This document shows, piece by piece, positions 8,189-16,698 of a stretch of DNA of 32,202 bases. The stretch's first letter is position 1, and each line of letters begins with the position of its first letter. The DNA is from Candidatus Uhrbacteria bacterium CG10_big_fil_rev_8_21_14_0_10_48_16 (GTDB lineage: Bacteria > Patescibacteriota > Patescibacteriia > UBA9934 > GWF2-40-263). The stretch lies in assembly GCA_002793515.1 (NCBI GenBank), contig PFEU01000018.1, positions 1 through 32,202 on the forward strand, in the 5' to 3' direction. Under the pieces are notes generated by a model that was not told the DNA's origin, ran no database searches, and saw nothing but the letters and a program-made list of their open reading frames with translations. The position numbers and the translations under genes are program-made.

Positions 8189-9655
8189 ATGACTCAAGAA
8201 GAACAAGATCGACTCGGTAGACTTCAAAAAATCAAAGAAGCAGGGATTAATCCCTACCCAACAAAAGGAAATAGGACACTCATGACCCAATCATTTTTGG
8301 ATCGTTTTGAGTCATTTCAAGAGACGAATGAGGCGGTAACCATTGCAGGACGTGTGCGTCTTTTTCGAGCACATGGAGGTCTAACCTTTGCGCAGATTCA
8401 AGATGAAAGTGGCATCGTCCAAATTGCATTTCGGAAAGACCACATGGGCGAAGAAGCGTATGCCTTTTTAAAAGAAACGACTGACCTTGGAGATTTTCTT
8501 GAAGTCACAGGAACCGCCTTCCTCACAAAGAAAGGGGAGCGTTCTATCGATGCTTCATCGTACAGACTCCTTACAAAAACGCTTCTGCCTCTTCCAGAAA
8601 AATGGCATGGTCTCCAAAACATCGAACAACGCTATCGTCAACGCTATCTCGATCTCCTAGGAAATGAGGATTCCATGCGTATTGCAAAGCTCCGAAGTGT
8701 GCTTGTTCGTCACCTTCGTGAGTTCTTTAACGAAAAAGGTTTTTTTGAGGTTGAGACTCCTATTTTGCAACCGTTGTATGGAGGAGCGAACGCAAAGCCA
8801 TTTATCACCCATCACAACGCTCTGGATATGCAGTTGTATCTACGTATCGCTCCTGAGCTTTACTTGAAGCGTTTGATTGTTGGGGGATTTGAAAAAGTAT
8901 TTGAAGTCGCACGGTGTTTCAGAAATGAAGGGATCGACAACAACCATAATCCTGAATTTACACAGATTGAGTATTATTGGGCGTATGCAGATTATCGAGA
9001 TTCCATGAACCTTGTGGAAGAGCTCATTCCTTATTTGTTTTCCCATGTTGGCTTAGACATGAAGTTGCAGACAGAAGACGGAGAGGTTGACTTCACTCCA
9101 CCGTATCCACGAAAAACCATGCGTGAGCTCATCATGGAATTTGCAAAGGTCGACATTGAGGATTTTGAAGATCAGGCTTCCATGTATCAAAAAGCGAAAG
9201 AGCTTCATGTGTCTGTCGAGGCATCAGATGGAAGAGGGAAGATTATTGATGAACTCTATAAAAAGTATGTACGTCTCCACATCATCAATCCGGTCTTTAT
9301 GATTGATCACCCTGTGGATCTTTCTCCACTGGCAAAACGAAAGCCAGAAGATCCTCGATACACAGAACGTTTCCAACTACTCTGTATCGGAGGAAATGAG
9401 CTTTGTAATGCGTTCTCAGAGTTAAATGATCCTGTCGATCAAGAAGAACGGTTTAAGGAGCAGGCCCGATTGGTTCAGGCGGGTGATGAGGAAGGCATGC
9501 CCCATGATGAGGATTATGTCACGGCGCTTAAACACGGAATGCCTCCAACAACCGGACTTGGTCTTGGGATCGATCGTTTCGTGAAGCTTCTTGTAAACGC
9601 TCCAAACTTAAAAGAGGTGATTTTGTTTCCAACCCTCCGCCCAGAACAAGATTAA
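8189..9655 (+). CDS. lysS: Lysyl-tRNA synthetase, class II
   Basis: This enzyme charges tRNA-Lys using ATP. The 488 residues are the usual length for class II LysRS. An N-terminal OB-fold anticodon-binding domain (about residues 45-150; VTIAGRVRLFRAHGGLTFAQ) precedes the catalytic core. That core has motif 1 (FFEVETPILQPLYGGANAKPF), motif 2 (FEVARCFRNEGID then HNPEFTQIEYY) and motif 3 (GLGLGIDRFVKLL). The last is close to the C-terminus as expected. There is no Shine-Dalgarno sequence; a T-tract runs into the ATG. The next gene starts four bases after the stop. Confidence 0.97.
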   Translation: MTQEEQDRLGRLQKIKEAGINPYPTKGNRTLMTQSFLDRFESFQETNEAVTIAGRVRLFRAHGGLTFAQIQDESGIVQIAFRKDHMGEEAYAFLKETTDLGDFLEVTGTAFLTKKGERSIDASSYRLLTKTLLPLPEKWHGLQNIEQRYRQRYLDLLGNEDSMRIAKLRSVLVRHLREFFNEKGFFEVETPILQPLYGGANAKPFITHHNALDMQLYLRIAPELYLKRLIVGGFEKVFEVARCFRNEGIDNNHNPEFTQIEYYWAYADYRDSMNLVEELIPYLFSHVGLDMKLQTEDGEVDFTPPYPRKTMRELIMEFAKVDIEDFEDQASMYQKAKELHVSVEASDGRGKIIDELYKKYVRLHIINPVFMIDHPVDLSPLAKRKPEDPRYTERFQLLCIGGNELCNAFSELNDPVDQEERFKEQARLVQAGDEEGMPHDEDYVTALKHGMPPTTGLGLGIDRFVKLLVNAPNLKEVILFPTLRPEQD

Positions 9656-9659
9656 ATCT

Positions 9660-10031
9660 ATGTCAAAACGTGTTCTTGTATTTGGAACGTTCGATAGAAT
9701 TCATGCAGGGCATGAATTCTTTCTTCGATCTGCCAAATCCCGAGGAACAACGCTTATTGTCGGTGTGGCACGAGATGCACATGTCGTTGAACTAAAAGAA
9801 CACAAACCTCACATCATCGAAAGCAAACGTTTACGTGCTGTTGAGATGCTTGGAGCTGTTGACGAAGCCGTTCTCTGCGATGAAGCATTAAATAGTTTTC
9901 ATATTATTGAGGAGACAAAACCTGATCTTATTGTTCTTGGGCATGATCAAATGGAACTGGAGCAAGCACTCATCACGTGGATGGGTGAGCACGGGCACTA
10001 TGTTCCAATGGTGCGTAGTAAAAAAGTATGA
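9660..10031 (+). CDS. Cytidylyltransferase-like nucleotidyltransferase
   Basis: A 123-residue protein of the cytidylyltransferase/adenylyltransferase superfamily, which activates phospho-substrates with CTP or ATP. The N-terminal GTFDRIHAGH contains the HxGH nucleotide-binding motif in the slightly altered form HAGH. Further on, DLIVLGHDQ matches the GxDQ-type motif of glycerol-3-phosphate cytidylyltransferase and archaeal-type FAD synthetases. The usual ISTT-type motif near the end of these enzymes is not seen; the chain ends VRSKKV, so substrate cannot be named. It overlaps the next gene by four bases (ATGA). Confidence 0.8.
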   Translation: MSKRVLVFGTFDRIHAGHEFFLRSAKSRGTTLIVGVARDAHVVELKEHKPHIIESKRLRAVEMLGAVDEAVLCDEALNSFHIIEETKPDLIVLGHDQMELEQALITWMGEHGHYVPMVRSKKV

Positions 10032-10450
10032 AACCAATAAAAGAAGTAACTATTGCCGTGGCAATTTGTGAGCGCGAAGGAACGATTCTCCTCATTCAGC
10101 GAAAGGACACCAATCCCTTGTGGGATAAACAATGGGAATTTCCTGGAGGGAAGATTGAGGCAGGGGAGTCACCAGAGGATGCTGTGAAACGAGAGGTATT
10201 TGAAGAGACAGGACTCGAGGTGCTTGATGCTTCGTTCTTTCATCTCCACCAGCATGATTGGGACCTCGAGGATCATTTTTTGCGAGTCCACCTCCATTGT
10301 TTTCATTGCCACGTAGGGGAGGGGGAGGTTCTCCTGGAGGAAGGCAAAGCCTATCGTCATGCATGGCCAACAACCTTAGACGCCTTGTCCTATGACAGTC
10401 TTTCTGCAAACACGGATATTTTAAAGATTTTTATACATGCAAACGCATAG
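10028..10450 (+). CDS. NUDIX hydrolase, MutT-like
   Basis: A 140-residue NUDIX pyrophosphohydrolase. The Nudix box is intact: it begins GGKIEAGESPEDAV and continues KREVFEETGLEV, supplying the metal-binding REVFEE glutamates, at about residues 42-66. The N-terminal VTIAVAICEREGTILLIQRK and WEFPGGK resemble MutT (8-oxo-dGTP diphosphatase), a housekeeping nucleotide-pool cleaner, but the substrate of NUDIX proteins cannot be read from the box alone. It is coupled on both sides: a 4-base overlap upstream and a 14-base overlap with alr downstream. Confidence 0.88.
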   Translation: MKPIKEVTIAVAICEREGTILLIQRKDTNPLWDKQWEFPGGKIEAGESPEDAVKREVFEETGLEVLDASFFHLHQHDWDLEDHFLRVHLHCFHCHVGEGEVLLEEGKAYRHAWPTTLDALSYDSLSANTDILKIFIHANA

Positions 10451-11576
10451 AACATGGGTAGAGATTAGCGCTCGTGCGCTCACATCAAACATTTCCGCCT
10501 TGCGTTCATTACTGGACTCAGAAGCGCGTTTTTGTGTTGTCGTAAAAGGGAACGCCTACGGGCACGGCCTTAAAGAATCAGCCTCCATTGCGCATTCAGC
10601 TGGAGTGGATGCATTCGCTGTTGATTCAATTGATGATGCGCTCTTTCTGCGAGAGCACTATCCCTCAGCGCTCATCCTTGTTCTTGGGTATACACTCTTC
10701 GATCGGTTCAAGGACGCTGTTACGCATGATATTCATCTGACCCTTTACGACAAAGAAGGGATTGAGCATGCGCAACAAATTGGGAAAGAAATGGCGCGTC
10801 TATTCCCGATTCACATCAAAATTGAAACGGGCACATCACGCCAAGGAGTCCTCGAAACGGACTTTGAGGATATCGTACGATTGATCCAACGTTCTGAGAT
10901 GGTTGAAGTGATCGGAATCTCAACACATTTTGCAAACATCGAAGATTCGAGGAATCCTGAGTATGCCGAACAACAATTTATACGATTCCAAGAGGCGGTA
11001 AACTTCTTCAAGGAACAAGGAATTGATCCGCCCTGGAAGCACTGCGCATGTTCTGCAGCGATCATTCTCTATCCTCAAACACATTTGAGTCTTGTACGCG
11101 CAGGGATCTCCCTGTACGGCATTTGGTCGTCTGAACTTGTCGAGAACACGGTTCGCACACAAGGTTTTTCTTGTGATCTTCAGCCTGTCCTGACATGGAA
11201 AACACGGATTGCACAGATTAAATCAATTGGCATGGGAACACCGATTGGGTATGGGCTGACAGAAGTCATGAAACGCAGTGGACGCATTGCTATCCTTCCA
11301 GTGGGGTATTGGGATGGTTATGATCGTAGACTCTCATCTGTAGGAGAAGTACTCATTAAGGGAACTCGCTGTAAAGTGTTGGGGCGCATCTGTATGAACA
11401 TGATGATTGTGGACGTATCGAATGTCCCTCAACCCAAAAAGGAGGATGAAGTGATACTATTAGGGGTAGATGGACGACACAAAGTCTCTGCTTCTGATAT
11501 CGCAGAACTGACACAAACGATTCCCTATGAAGTCCTGACACGAATCAATCCACTTATCCCACGTGTTGTTGTGTAA
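10437..11576 (+). CDS. alr: Alanine racemase
   Basis: A PLP enzyme that makes D-alanine for peptidoglycan. The 379 residues are the usual length. The PLP lysine is K37 in VVKGNAYGHG. The second catalytic base, a tyrosine of the C-terminal beta domain, fits Y272 in PIGYGLTEV. AILPVGYWDGYDRRLS and GRICMNMMIVDVS are strongly family-typical. It starts inside the end of the NUDIX gene and is followed five bases after its stop by the FtsQ-like gene, so it belongs to the same wall-synthesis and division transcription unit. Confidence 0.96.
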   Translation: MQTHRTWVEISARALTSNISALRSLLDSEARFCVVVKGNAYGHGLKESASIAHSAGVDAFAVDSIDDALFLREHYPSALILVLGYTLFDRFKDAVTHDIHLTLYDKEGIEHAQQIGKEMARLFPIHIKIETGTSRQGVLETDFEDIVRLIQRSEMVEVIGISTHFANIEDSRNPEYAEQQFIRFQEAVNFFKEQGIDPPWKHCACSAAIILYPQTHLSLVRAGISLYGIWSSELVENTVRTQGFSCDLQPVLTWKTRIAQIKSIGMGTPIGYGLTEVMKRSGRIAILPVGYWDGYDRRLSSVGEVLIKGTRCKVLGRICMNMMIVDVSNVPQPKKEDEVILLGVDGRHKVSASDIAELTQTIPYEVLTRINPLIPRVVV

Positions 11577-11581
11577 TAGCT

Positions 11582-12430
11582 ATGGCTCGCCGAGATTTTT
11601 TCAAAAAAACTCAACAAAGACGATATCAATCTCGCAGTTATCGTAACCCCCACATTCGAGAGACTAAGCGCCTGAATTGGAAGCTTCTTTCTCTTGTGAG
11701 TCTCTCTACCCTTGGATCGGTCTCTCTTTTCGGGTTTCTTTTTGCCCACCCATGGTTTCGCATTGAACATGTTGAAATCCTTGGAACGGAGTATCTTGAT
11801 CGTGGTTCGTTTGAGCGTGATGTACGGACCTATATTCAAGAGACTCCCTTTTTTATTTTTGAGCGATCAAATCGTTTTCTTTTTTCCACGGAGGATCTTT
11901 CAGCGATGCTCCTAACAAATTTCGCTCTTGCCTCGATCAATATTGGACTACGCGAAGGACAGCTCTACATCACGCTTGAAGAACGTACCTCGAACCTGTT
12001 GTGGCGTACGGAGGATAAACTCTTTGTCGTGGATCTCGAAGGGGTTGTTGCGCGAGAAATTACAGACCCAGAGGACGAAATCTTCCAACAATCAAATCTT
12101 TCAGAACTTCCAATTTTTATCGACAAGAACGACACGCCTGTTCACGTCGGTTCAACGGTTCTCAAAAAAGAAGAAGTTGATCAAGCCTTTCTGTTTTTGG
12201 AACTCCTGCAGGAAGCAGGAATTAGCTACAGCTATATAGACGTTGACCGGGTAGCAGGGAAGTGGGTGAAGCTCATGACCACCGATGGATACAGCATCTT
12301 ATTTGATCTCACAGGCGACATTCAAAACCAGTATGAAAATCTCGCCATCATTCTCACGAACCAAGTGAAGGACACATCAACGCTCGAATACATCGATCTT
12401 CGTTTCGGGGATAAAGTGTACTTCAAATAA
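11582..12430 (+). CDS. ftsQ: FtsQ/DivIB-like cell-division protein
   Basis: A 282-residue bitopic protein: a basic cytoplasmic tail of about 38 residues, one transmembrane helix (about residues 40-58), then a POTRA domain opening with the classical WFRIEHVEILGTEYLDR. A long beta domain follows (LYITLEERTSNLLWRTEDKLFVVDLEGVV), which fits FtsQ/DivIB, the divisome scaffold that recruits FtsB and FtsL. POTRA-plus-beta layout and the single helix support the call; primary sequence is poorly conserved in this family. The gene ends its operon: ftsA and ftsZ, frequent downstream partners, are not here, and a long gene-free region follows. Confidence 0.82.
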   Translation: MARRDFFKKTQQRRYQSRSYRNPHIRETKRLNWKLLSLVSLSTLGSVSLFGFLFAHPWFRIEHVEILGTEYLDRGSFERDVRTYIQETPFFIFERSNRFLFSTEDLSAMLLTNFALASINIGLREGQLYITLEERTSNLLWRTEDKLFVVDLEGVVAREITDPEDEIFQQSNLSELPIFIDKNDTPVHVGSTVLKKEEVDQAFLFLELLQEAGISYSYIDVDRVAGKWVKLMTTDGYSILFDLTGDIQNQYENLAIILTNQVKDTSTLEYIDLRFGDKVYFK

Positions 12431-12612
12431 AACTCTGTTGTCCTTTGTGTCGTAAAATCAATAGGGGAAACCGTCGAGGAGGGAAGAGGTAAGGGAAGTA
12501 CCGTGTGATGAATAGCCGGCAATGATCAAACAAGAGGAAGGAATACACGGATGATTTTCGACAAATCTCAACGAGACCCATGAATCACATTTCACAGAAT
12601 CGCTCAGATGGA

Positions 12613-12640
12613 TTTCACAGGTACTGGGATACCTGTGAAA
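12613..12640. repeat. Perfect 11-bp inverted repeat
   Basis: TTTCACAGGTA and TACCTGTGAAA flank the loop CTGGGA with no mismatch. No T-run follows on either strand, so it is not a standard intrinsic terminator. It could be part of a structured RNA or a protein-binding operator. Confidence 0.7.
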
Positions 12641-12839
12641 ATTCCTAGAGCCTTACAGAGCCTCGTGTATCCGTGAATATTCGCTACATAGAGCGAAATT
12701 ACAGGCTAGACTGTGTGTAAAAGTGGATATGATGATGCGTCAGCAAAACAAGTAACATGCTTGTTTCTACACCTCATAAGAGCCTCTATTTACAGATTAA
12801 CACCTATAAAACCTCCTGCCTCTTTCCTACGGATCTCAG

Positions 12840-12875
12840 TCTAGCGTCGCATAAGGTTTATTGTACGACGCTAGA
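12840..12875. repeat. Inverted repeat with dif-like 11-6-11 layout
   Basis: TCTAGCGTCG and CGACGCTAGA are perfect arms around a 16-base centre. Read differently, the 28 bases from 12844 to 12871 form two 11-base arms (GCGTCGCATAA and TTGTACGACGC, complementary at 9 of 11) around a 6-base core GGTTTA. This is the geometry of XerCD dif sites, but matches to the dif consensus are only partial. Confidence 0.5.
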
Positions 12876-12903
12876 TTATTAAGACAATTATTCCCCTTGA
12901 AAC

Positions 12904-12937
12904 AAAAGAGCTCCCCTGTTTCAGAGGAACTTTTTTT
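12904..12937. terminator. Bidirectional intrinsic terminator
   Basis: A 15-position stem with two mismatches and one G-T pair (12904-12918 with 12922-12936) has a three-base loop and ends in seven T residues on the plus strand and four on the minus strand. It lies 30 bases past the stop of the minus-strand membrane protein gene and would serve both converging operons. Confidence 0.6.
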
Positions 12938-12967
12938 GTCTCACACGTATACGTTGACCTCGCGTAT

Positions 12968-13171
12968 TTATAAAAAGTTTGTCAGGTATGAAACGACTAG
13001 GATGATCACCCCCATCAAGAACATGGTAAGGCCTAAAAGTGCCAGAGCAAGAATCAGAGCATCATCCTTCCCTACCCCCTTGATCAGGTTGACACTAATA
13101 ATGACAAACGCCGTAAACGGGATCAGGGTGAGCATCCACCCAAGAATCTTCAAGGTAAGCAAAAGGGTCAT
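12968..13171 (-). CDS. Small two-helix membrane protein, unknown function
   Basis: A 67-residue protein with two strongly hydrophobic segments (about residues 5-29 and 39-62) joined by a short polar turn (KGVGKDD). It was not recognised. Its ATG lies three bases after the stop of the M23 peptidase gene, and a terminator follows its end, which supports it as the last real gene of the wecG-gltX-M23 operon. The two-helix hairpin layout is also seen in pilin-like and holin-like small proteins, but nothing here decides between these. Confidence 0.6.
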   Translation of the reverse strand: MTLLLTLKILGWMLTLIPFTAFVIISVNLIKGVGKDDALILALALLGLTMFLMGVIILVVSYLTNFL

Positions 13172-13174
13172 ACA

Positions 13175-14371
13175 CTAATAAGAAATGAGGTAATCAAGAG
13201 GATTGGTTGGAATCCCGTTTTTTCGTACTTCAAAGTGAAGATGTGGCCCCGTCGAGAGTCCTGTGCTTCCCACAGCTCCTATTTGATCTCCACGAGAGAC
13301 AAACTGATCGGCTGACACATCAATACGCGATAAATGGGCGTAGAGCGTTGCAAGGCCGTTTGAGTGAATAATCATGATGTAATTTCCGTACTGTGTCCCC
13401 TGCTTTGTCCAAGCAACATACCCAGGACCGGCTGACGTCACAGGCGTTCCCGTTGGAGCTGGTAAATCAAGTCCTGAATGTTCAAACAGATGACGAAATG
13501 GGTAGGATGTATCGTGATAATAAGCAGAAATTCCGCGTGTGGTTGGATTTACTGGCCAAGAAAGAATGGATGAGTCTCCGAGACTATCCGATGCGTCCAG
13601 CTTTCCCTCGATTTCCTTTTGCAACAAAGAAATCTGTTGATTCACGTAGGCTTGTTCTTGTCTGAGATCTGTCAGGAGCTCCTGAAATTGCGCCTCTGAT
13701 TGTTGTGTCACGGAAAGAAGATACGATTTTGCTCCCACATTATCTTCGAGCTGTCTACTCTCAAGCTCAAGAGATTCCGTGAGTAAAACCAGCTGTTCTT
13801 TTTTCCCTTCAGTGCTCTTGTGCTTTTCTGTGAGACGATCCTTTGTGGATCGAGCCGCTTCAACCGCATCCTTCAGATCTGTACTCACGGCCTCAAGTTG
13901 TTCAAGATTACTGAAGAACTCAGAAAATGAATCCGTTCCAAAAAGCAATTGGATGGGAAGCGTGTTGTCTTGAACTTCAATTTCAAGAAGAATTTCTGCA
14001 ACGAACTCCCGATTTTGAACCATCTCTTCTTCGATCGCATGAATCTCATGCTCAATAAGGGCGATCTCTGCATTCACAAGATCAATCTCCGCCTCAGTCG
14101 CCGCAATATCAAGCTCGGTCTTTGCAATACGATTCTCAAGCAGGTCGAGTTCGCCGTACAAAGAAACTTCTTCTGACTGCTTCTCCTGAATCTTTGCTCG
14201 GTACGTTTCAATCTGGCGATTCAACTGATCAATAGACTGTTGCTTGAGTTCAATCTCATCATTGAGCAAATTGATCGCGTCAGAGGACGCTTCCTGCGCC
14301 AATACCGCAAAACCTCCGCCCAGAATAACGAGGAAACTTAGGGTAAGGCTTAGAATGATTCGTTGTGTCAT
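13175..14371 (-). CDS. EnvC-like M23 peptidase with coiled coil
   Basis: A 398-residue secreted protein: a signal peptide (hydrophobic residues 5-24, ending VLAQE), a long coiled coil (about residues 30-260, rich in Glu, Gln and Leu), then a C-terminal M23/LytM domain. The metal-binding motifs are present: HSGLDLPAPTGTPV (HxxxD) and GPHLHFEVRKNG (HxH), with LYAHLS between. So, unlike E. coli EnvC, it appears catalytically competent and is a likely peptidoglycan endopeptidase for division or growth. It overlaps gltX by four bases. Coiled coil plus LytM is the layout of EnvC and related divisome-associated hydrolases. Confidence 0.92.
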   Translation of the reverse strand: MTQRIILSLTLSFLVILGGGFAVLAQEASSDAINLLNDEIELKQQSIDQLNRQIETYRAKIQEKQSEEVSLYGELDLLENRIAKTELDIAATEAEIDLVNAEIALIEHEIHAIEEEMVQNREFVAEILLEIEVQDNTLPIQLLFGTDSFSEFFSNLEQLEAVSTDLKDAVEAARSTKDRLTEKHKSTEGKKEQLVLLTESLELESRQLEDNVGAKSYLLSVTQQSEAQFQELLTDLRQEQAYVNQQISLLQKEIEGKLDASDSLGDSSILSWPVNPTTRGISAYYHDTSYPFRHLFEHSGLDLPAPTGTPVTSAGPGYVAWTKQGTQYGNYIMIIHSNGLATLYAHLSRIDVSADQFVSRGDQIGAVGSTGLSTGPHLHFEVRKNGIPTNPLDYLISY

Positions 14372-15834
14372 GTAGAAAGTTTAGTGATTGCGCGCGTCAT
14401 GCGTTTCAAGGAGTCCTCTTTTCCAAGGGCCCACAAAAGATCAAACGGCCCTGCTGACTGCTTCTGTCCTGATAACGCAACACGCACAGGCCAAAGCACA
14501 TTTCCATTTTGATATTCTCCCTCTTCAATATACTTCTTTACGACCCCTTCGATCAATGCCCTGTCCGCAAAAACATCATCACTGACAGCACTCAGAAGCG
14601 TTGAGAGCGCTTGCATATGAAGGAGTGCGTCCTGTGCATCTGCTTTTTTCCATACGAGCATCTCTGTCTCATATTCCGGAAGGGTAAGATACATCTCGAC
14701 GCGTTCTTCGAGATCCTTCAAGATAGTGAGTCGATCCTTTTCTACTTCTAAAATACGCTGTTTTTGTGCTTCTGGAAGTGACTGTGCGGAGCCAAAGAAC
14801 GGCTTTGCACGCTCAAATAATTCTGCTGGCTCCATGGCACGAATATACTGACCGTTCATCCAGTTTAATTTTTCCGTATCAAAGACGGCTCCGCTTTTGT
14901 TGACGCTGGAAAGCTCGAACGATTCAATTAATTCTGTGATCGAGTAAATTTCACGATCTCCGGAAGGATTGAATCCAAGAAGAGCGACAAAGTTAATCAG
15001 TGTTTCTGGGAGATAGCCTTTTGCCAGAAAATCCTCAACCGCTACATCTCCTTGGCGCTTTGAAAGTTTTGATTTATCTGGGTTCAAGATGAGAGGAAGG
15101 TGTGCGAACGCAGGCATGGGGAATCCAAACGCGTTGTACAGCATGACGTGTTTTGGCACACTCGAAATCCATTCTTCTCCACGAATAATGTGCGTAACCC
15201 CCATCAAGTGATCATCGACTACCACAGCAAGATGATACGTTGGATATCCATCCGCTTTCATCAGGACTTGATCATCGATTTCCGCATTGCTGATCTTTAT
15301 TGATCCTCGAATTTCATCCTTGAAAATCGTTTCCCCGTCTGGAACAAGCAGACGGACCACATGAGACTCCCCTGCCTCAATGCGTTGCGTTATTTCATCC
15401 TGATCAAGTTTTAAGCACGCTCGGTCATATTTCGTAGGAAGCTTTGCGAGTTGTTGTTGTGAACGTAATTCTGTAAGGCGCTCTTTTGAACAAAAACAGT
15501 AGTACGCACTCCCCTGTTCAAGGAGCTTTTGTACGTATGTTTTATAGATGTCCAAACGCAAGGATTGTGTGTAAGGACCGTTCTCTCCCTTCTCAGAAAG
15601 CGCGCCTGCCGTTATCACTGGCCCCTCATCGTATTCGAGTCCGACTTCCGCCAAGGTTTTTATAAGCGATTCCACGGCCCCTTCAACGAGACGTTCGCGG
15701 TCGGTGTCCTCAACACGGACAATAAATTTCCCTCCATGCTTTCTTGCATAAAGGTAGTTATAGAGAGCGGTTCGAAGGGATCCCACATGCAGGAAACCCG
15801 TTGGTGATGGAGGAAAGCGTGTAACAATATTCAT
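14368..15834 (-). CDS. gltX: Glutamyl-tRNA synthetase
   Basis: This class I synthetase charges tRNA-Glu, and in many bacteria also tRNA-Gln for later amidation. It has 488 residues, normal for GltX. The HIGH-type signature is PPSPTGFLHVGSLRTALYN (HVGS) near residues 7-25. The KMSKS-type signature is KLSKRQGD around residue 256. GluRS-typical FIVRVEDTDRERLVEG and LRIIRGEEWISS-like elements are present. Start and stop overlap both neighbours by four bases (ATGA), so translation is coupled through wecG-gltX-M23. Whether it is discriminating or not cannot be read from sequence alone. Confidence 0.96.
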   Translation of the reverse strand: MNIVTRFPPSPTGFLHVGSLRTALYNYLYARKHGGKFIVRVEDTDRERLVEGAVESLIKTLAEVGLEYDEGPVITAGALSEKGENGPYTQSLRLDIYKTYVQKLLEQGSAYYCFCSKERLTELRSQQQLAKLPTKYDRACLKLDQDEITQRIEAGESHVVRLLVPDGETIFKDEIRGSIKISNAEIDDQVLMKADGYPTYHLAVVVDDHLMGVTHIIRGEEWISSVPKHVMLYNAFGFPMPAFAHLPLILNPDKSKLSKRQGDVAVEDFLAKGYLPETLINFVALLGFNPSGDREIYSITELIESFELSSVNKSGAVFDTEKLNWMNGQYIRAMEPAELFERAKPFFGSAQSLPEAQKQRILEVEKDRLTILKDLEERVEMYLTLPEYETEMLVWKKADAQDALLHMQALSTLLSAVSDDVFADRALIEGVVKKYIEEGEYQNGNVLWPVRVALSGQKQSAGPFDLLWALGKEDSLKRMTRAITKLST

Positions 15835-16643
15835 ACCGTGCGAAAATGTCTCAGAATTTCAGAAAAAACTCGAAATGTTGATTTAAGGAATGTTCGTTGC
15901 CTGAGTGTACTCAATGCGACGAGTAACGGGAAGATCAAGACCGCTCGAGCAATGCGACGCCAGCGACCAGGCTCGATCAAAAGTCGCCAAAGCCATTCAA
16001 GACCGACACGTGAATAAACACGTGGGGCACGCTTCTTGCGCCCGGAGATCATTTCAAATGCGCCCCCGACCCCGATCCAAATCTTTACCGAGGGACAGTC
16101 GTTTTTCAGTTGAAAGATGAACTGTTCCTGCTTCACCTGACCCAGACCAACAGCCACGATAGCTGGTTCTTCTTCTTGGATCTGTTCGATGAGGTGATGG
16201 GAGATCGTGAGACGATCATGATTCCATCCAATCATTCCAGGATCCATCCCTGAGATGGAGAGTTCTGGAAATTGCGTTCCAAGAACCTCGGCGGATGCAT
16301 CAGCGGACCCAGGCTCTCCTCCAAAAAGCAGAACGTGTGCCTTTTGTTTCTGTGCGAGTTCGCATACCATAGGAAGGAGATCCACTCCTGGATGACGATG
16401 CTCGAGACGGTTGGGAGTGAGCGCAATAATGGCGTACTGCAAGCTGATCGAATCGGCGACAGAAAGATCGCTTTTGTTCAGCAACGATTTGAACATAGGA
16501 TTCTTTCGGGCCTCAAGAAGAAACTCAGCATTTGGGGTCACGATGACTCGTCCTTGATCCCCTTTTAACCAGGTCTCAAACAACGGTTTAAGTTCATCCA
16601 ATGGCTCATCATCAATTCTTACTCCAAAGAGTTCATGGGTCAT
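15831..16643 (-). CDS. WecG/TagA/CpsF-family glycosyltransferase
   Basis: A 270-residue GT26-family enzyme. Members transfer N-acetylmannosamine(-uronate) to a lipid-linked sugar in teichoic acid or enterobacterial common antigen synthesis. Family features: VIVTPNAEFLLEARKNP, LSVADSISLQYA (position of the catalytic Asp), AHVLLFGGEPGSA, IVAVGLGQVKQEQFI and IGVGGAFEMISGRKKRAP followed by GLEWLWRLLIEPGRW. The C-terminal basic, hydrophobic tail would place it at the inner membrane face. It leads its operon behind an extended -10 promoter. The exact sugar is unknown, so no gene symbol is given. Confidence 0.92.
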   Translation of the reverse strand: MTHELFGVRIDDEPLDELKPLFETWLKGDQGRVIVTPNAEFLLEARKNPMFKSLLNKSDLSVADSISLQYAIIALTPNRLEHRHPGVDLLPMVCELAQKQKAHVLLFGGEPGSADASAEVLGTQFPELSISGMDPGMIGWNHDRLTISHHLIEQIQEEEPAIVAVGLGQVKQEQFIFQLKNDCPSVKIWIGVGGAFEMISGRKKRAPRVYSRVGLEWLWRLLIEPGRWRRIARAVLIFPLLVALSTLRQRTFLKSTFRVFSEILRHFRTV

Positions 16644-16666
16644 ATGACGCTTTAATCTGTGCTCCC

Positions 16667-16672
16667 ATTATA
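16667..16672 (-). promoter_or_regulatory. Extended -10 element upstream of the glycosyltransferase gene
   Basis: On the minus strand the sequence reads TTGCTATAAT, a perfect -10 with a TG extension, ending 23 bases before the ATG at 16643. No good -35 is visible, as is common for extended -10 promoters. Confidence 0.6.
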
Positions 16673-16698
16673 GCAAATAATTGGACTTTTCCACATTG

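Larger units (their letters stand above)
12431..12967. other. Gene-free, hairpin-rich region between convergent operons
   Basis: This stretch of 537 bases lies between the convergent FtsQ-like gene and the small membrane protein gene. I see no convincing ORF, tRNA, RNase P RNA, tmRNA or SRP RNA. It does contain at least five stem-loops, listed separately where strong: 12613-12640, 12680-12697 (TTCGCT/AGCGAA, six-base loop), 12746-12766 (AAACAAG/CTTGTTT), 12840-12875 and 12904-12937. Three copies of AGAGCCT-like words occur near 12648, 12658 and 12780. ATACACGGAT at 12543 nearly complements ATCCGTGAAT at 12669. Confidence 0.6.

Noticed and set aside
10092-10409. Antisense ORF over the NUDIX gene
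   Set aside because: It mirrors the codon structure of the well-supported NUDIX gene on the other strand.
12322-12522. Minus-strand ORF at the end of the FtsQ-like gene
   Set aside because: It overlaps coding sequence for half its length and has no recognisable feature or initiation signal.
12431-12840. RNase P RNA or other standard RNA gene
   Set aside because: Purine-rich GAGGA and ACAGAA words appear, but the conserved core blocks of RNase P RNA, tmRNA and SRP RNA are missing.
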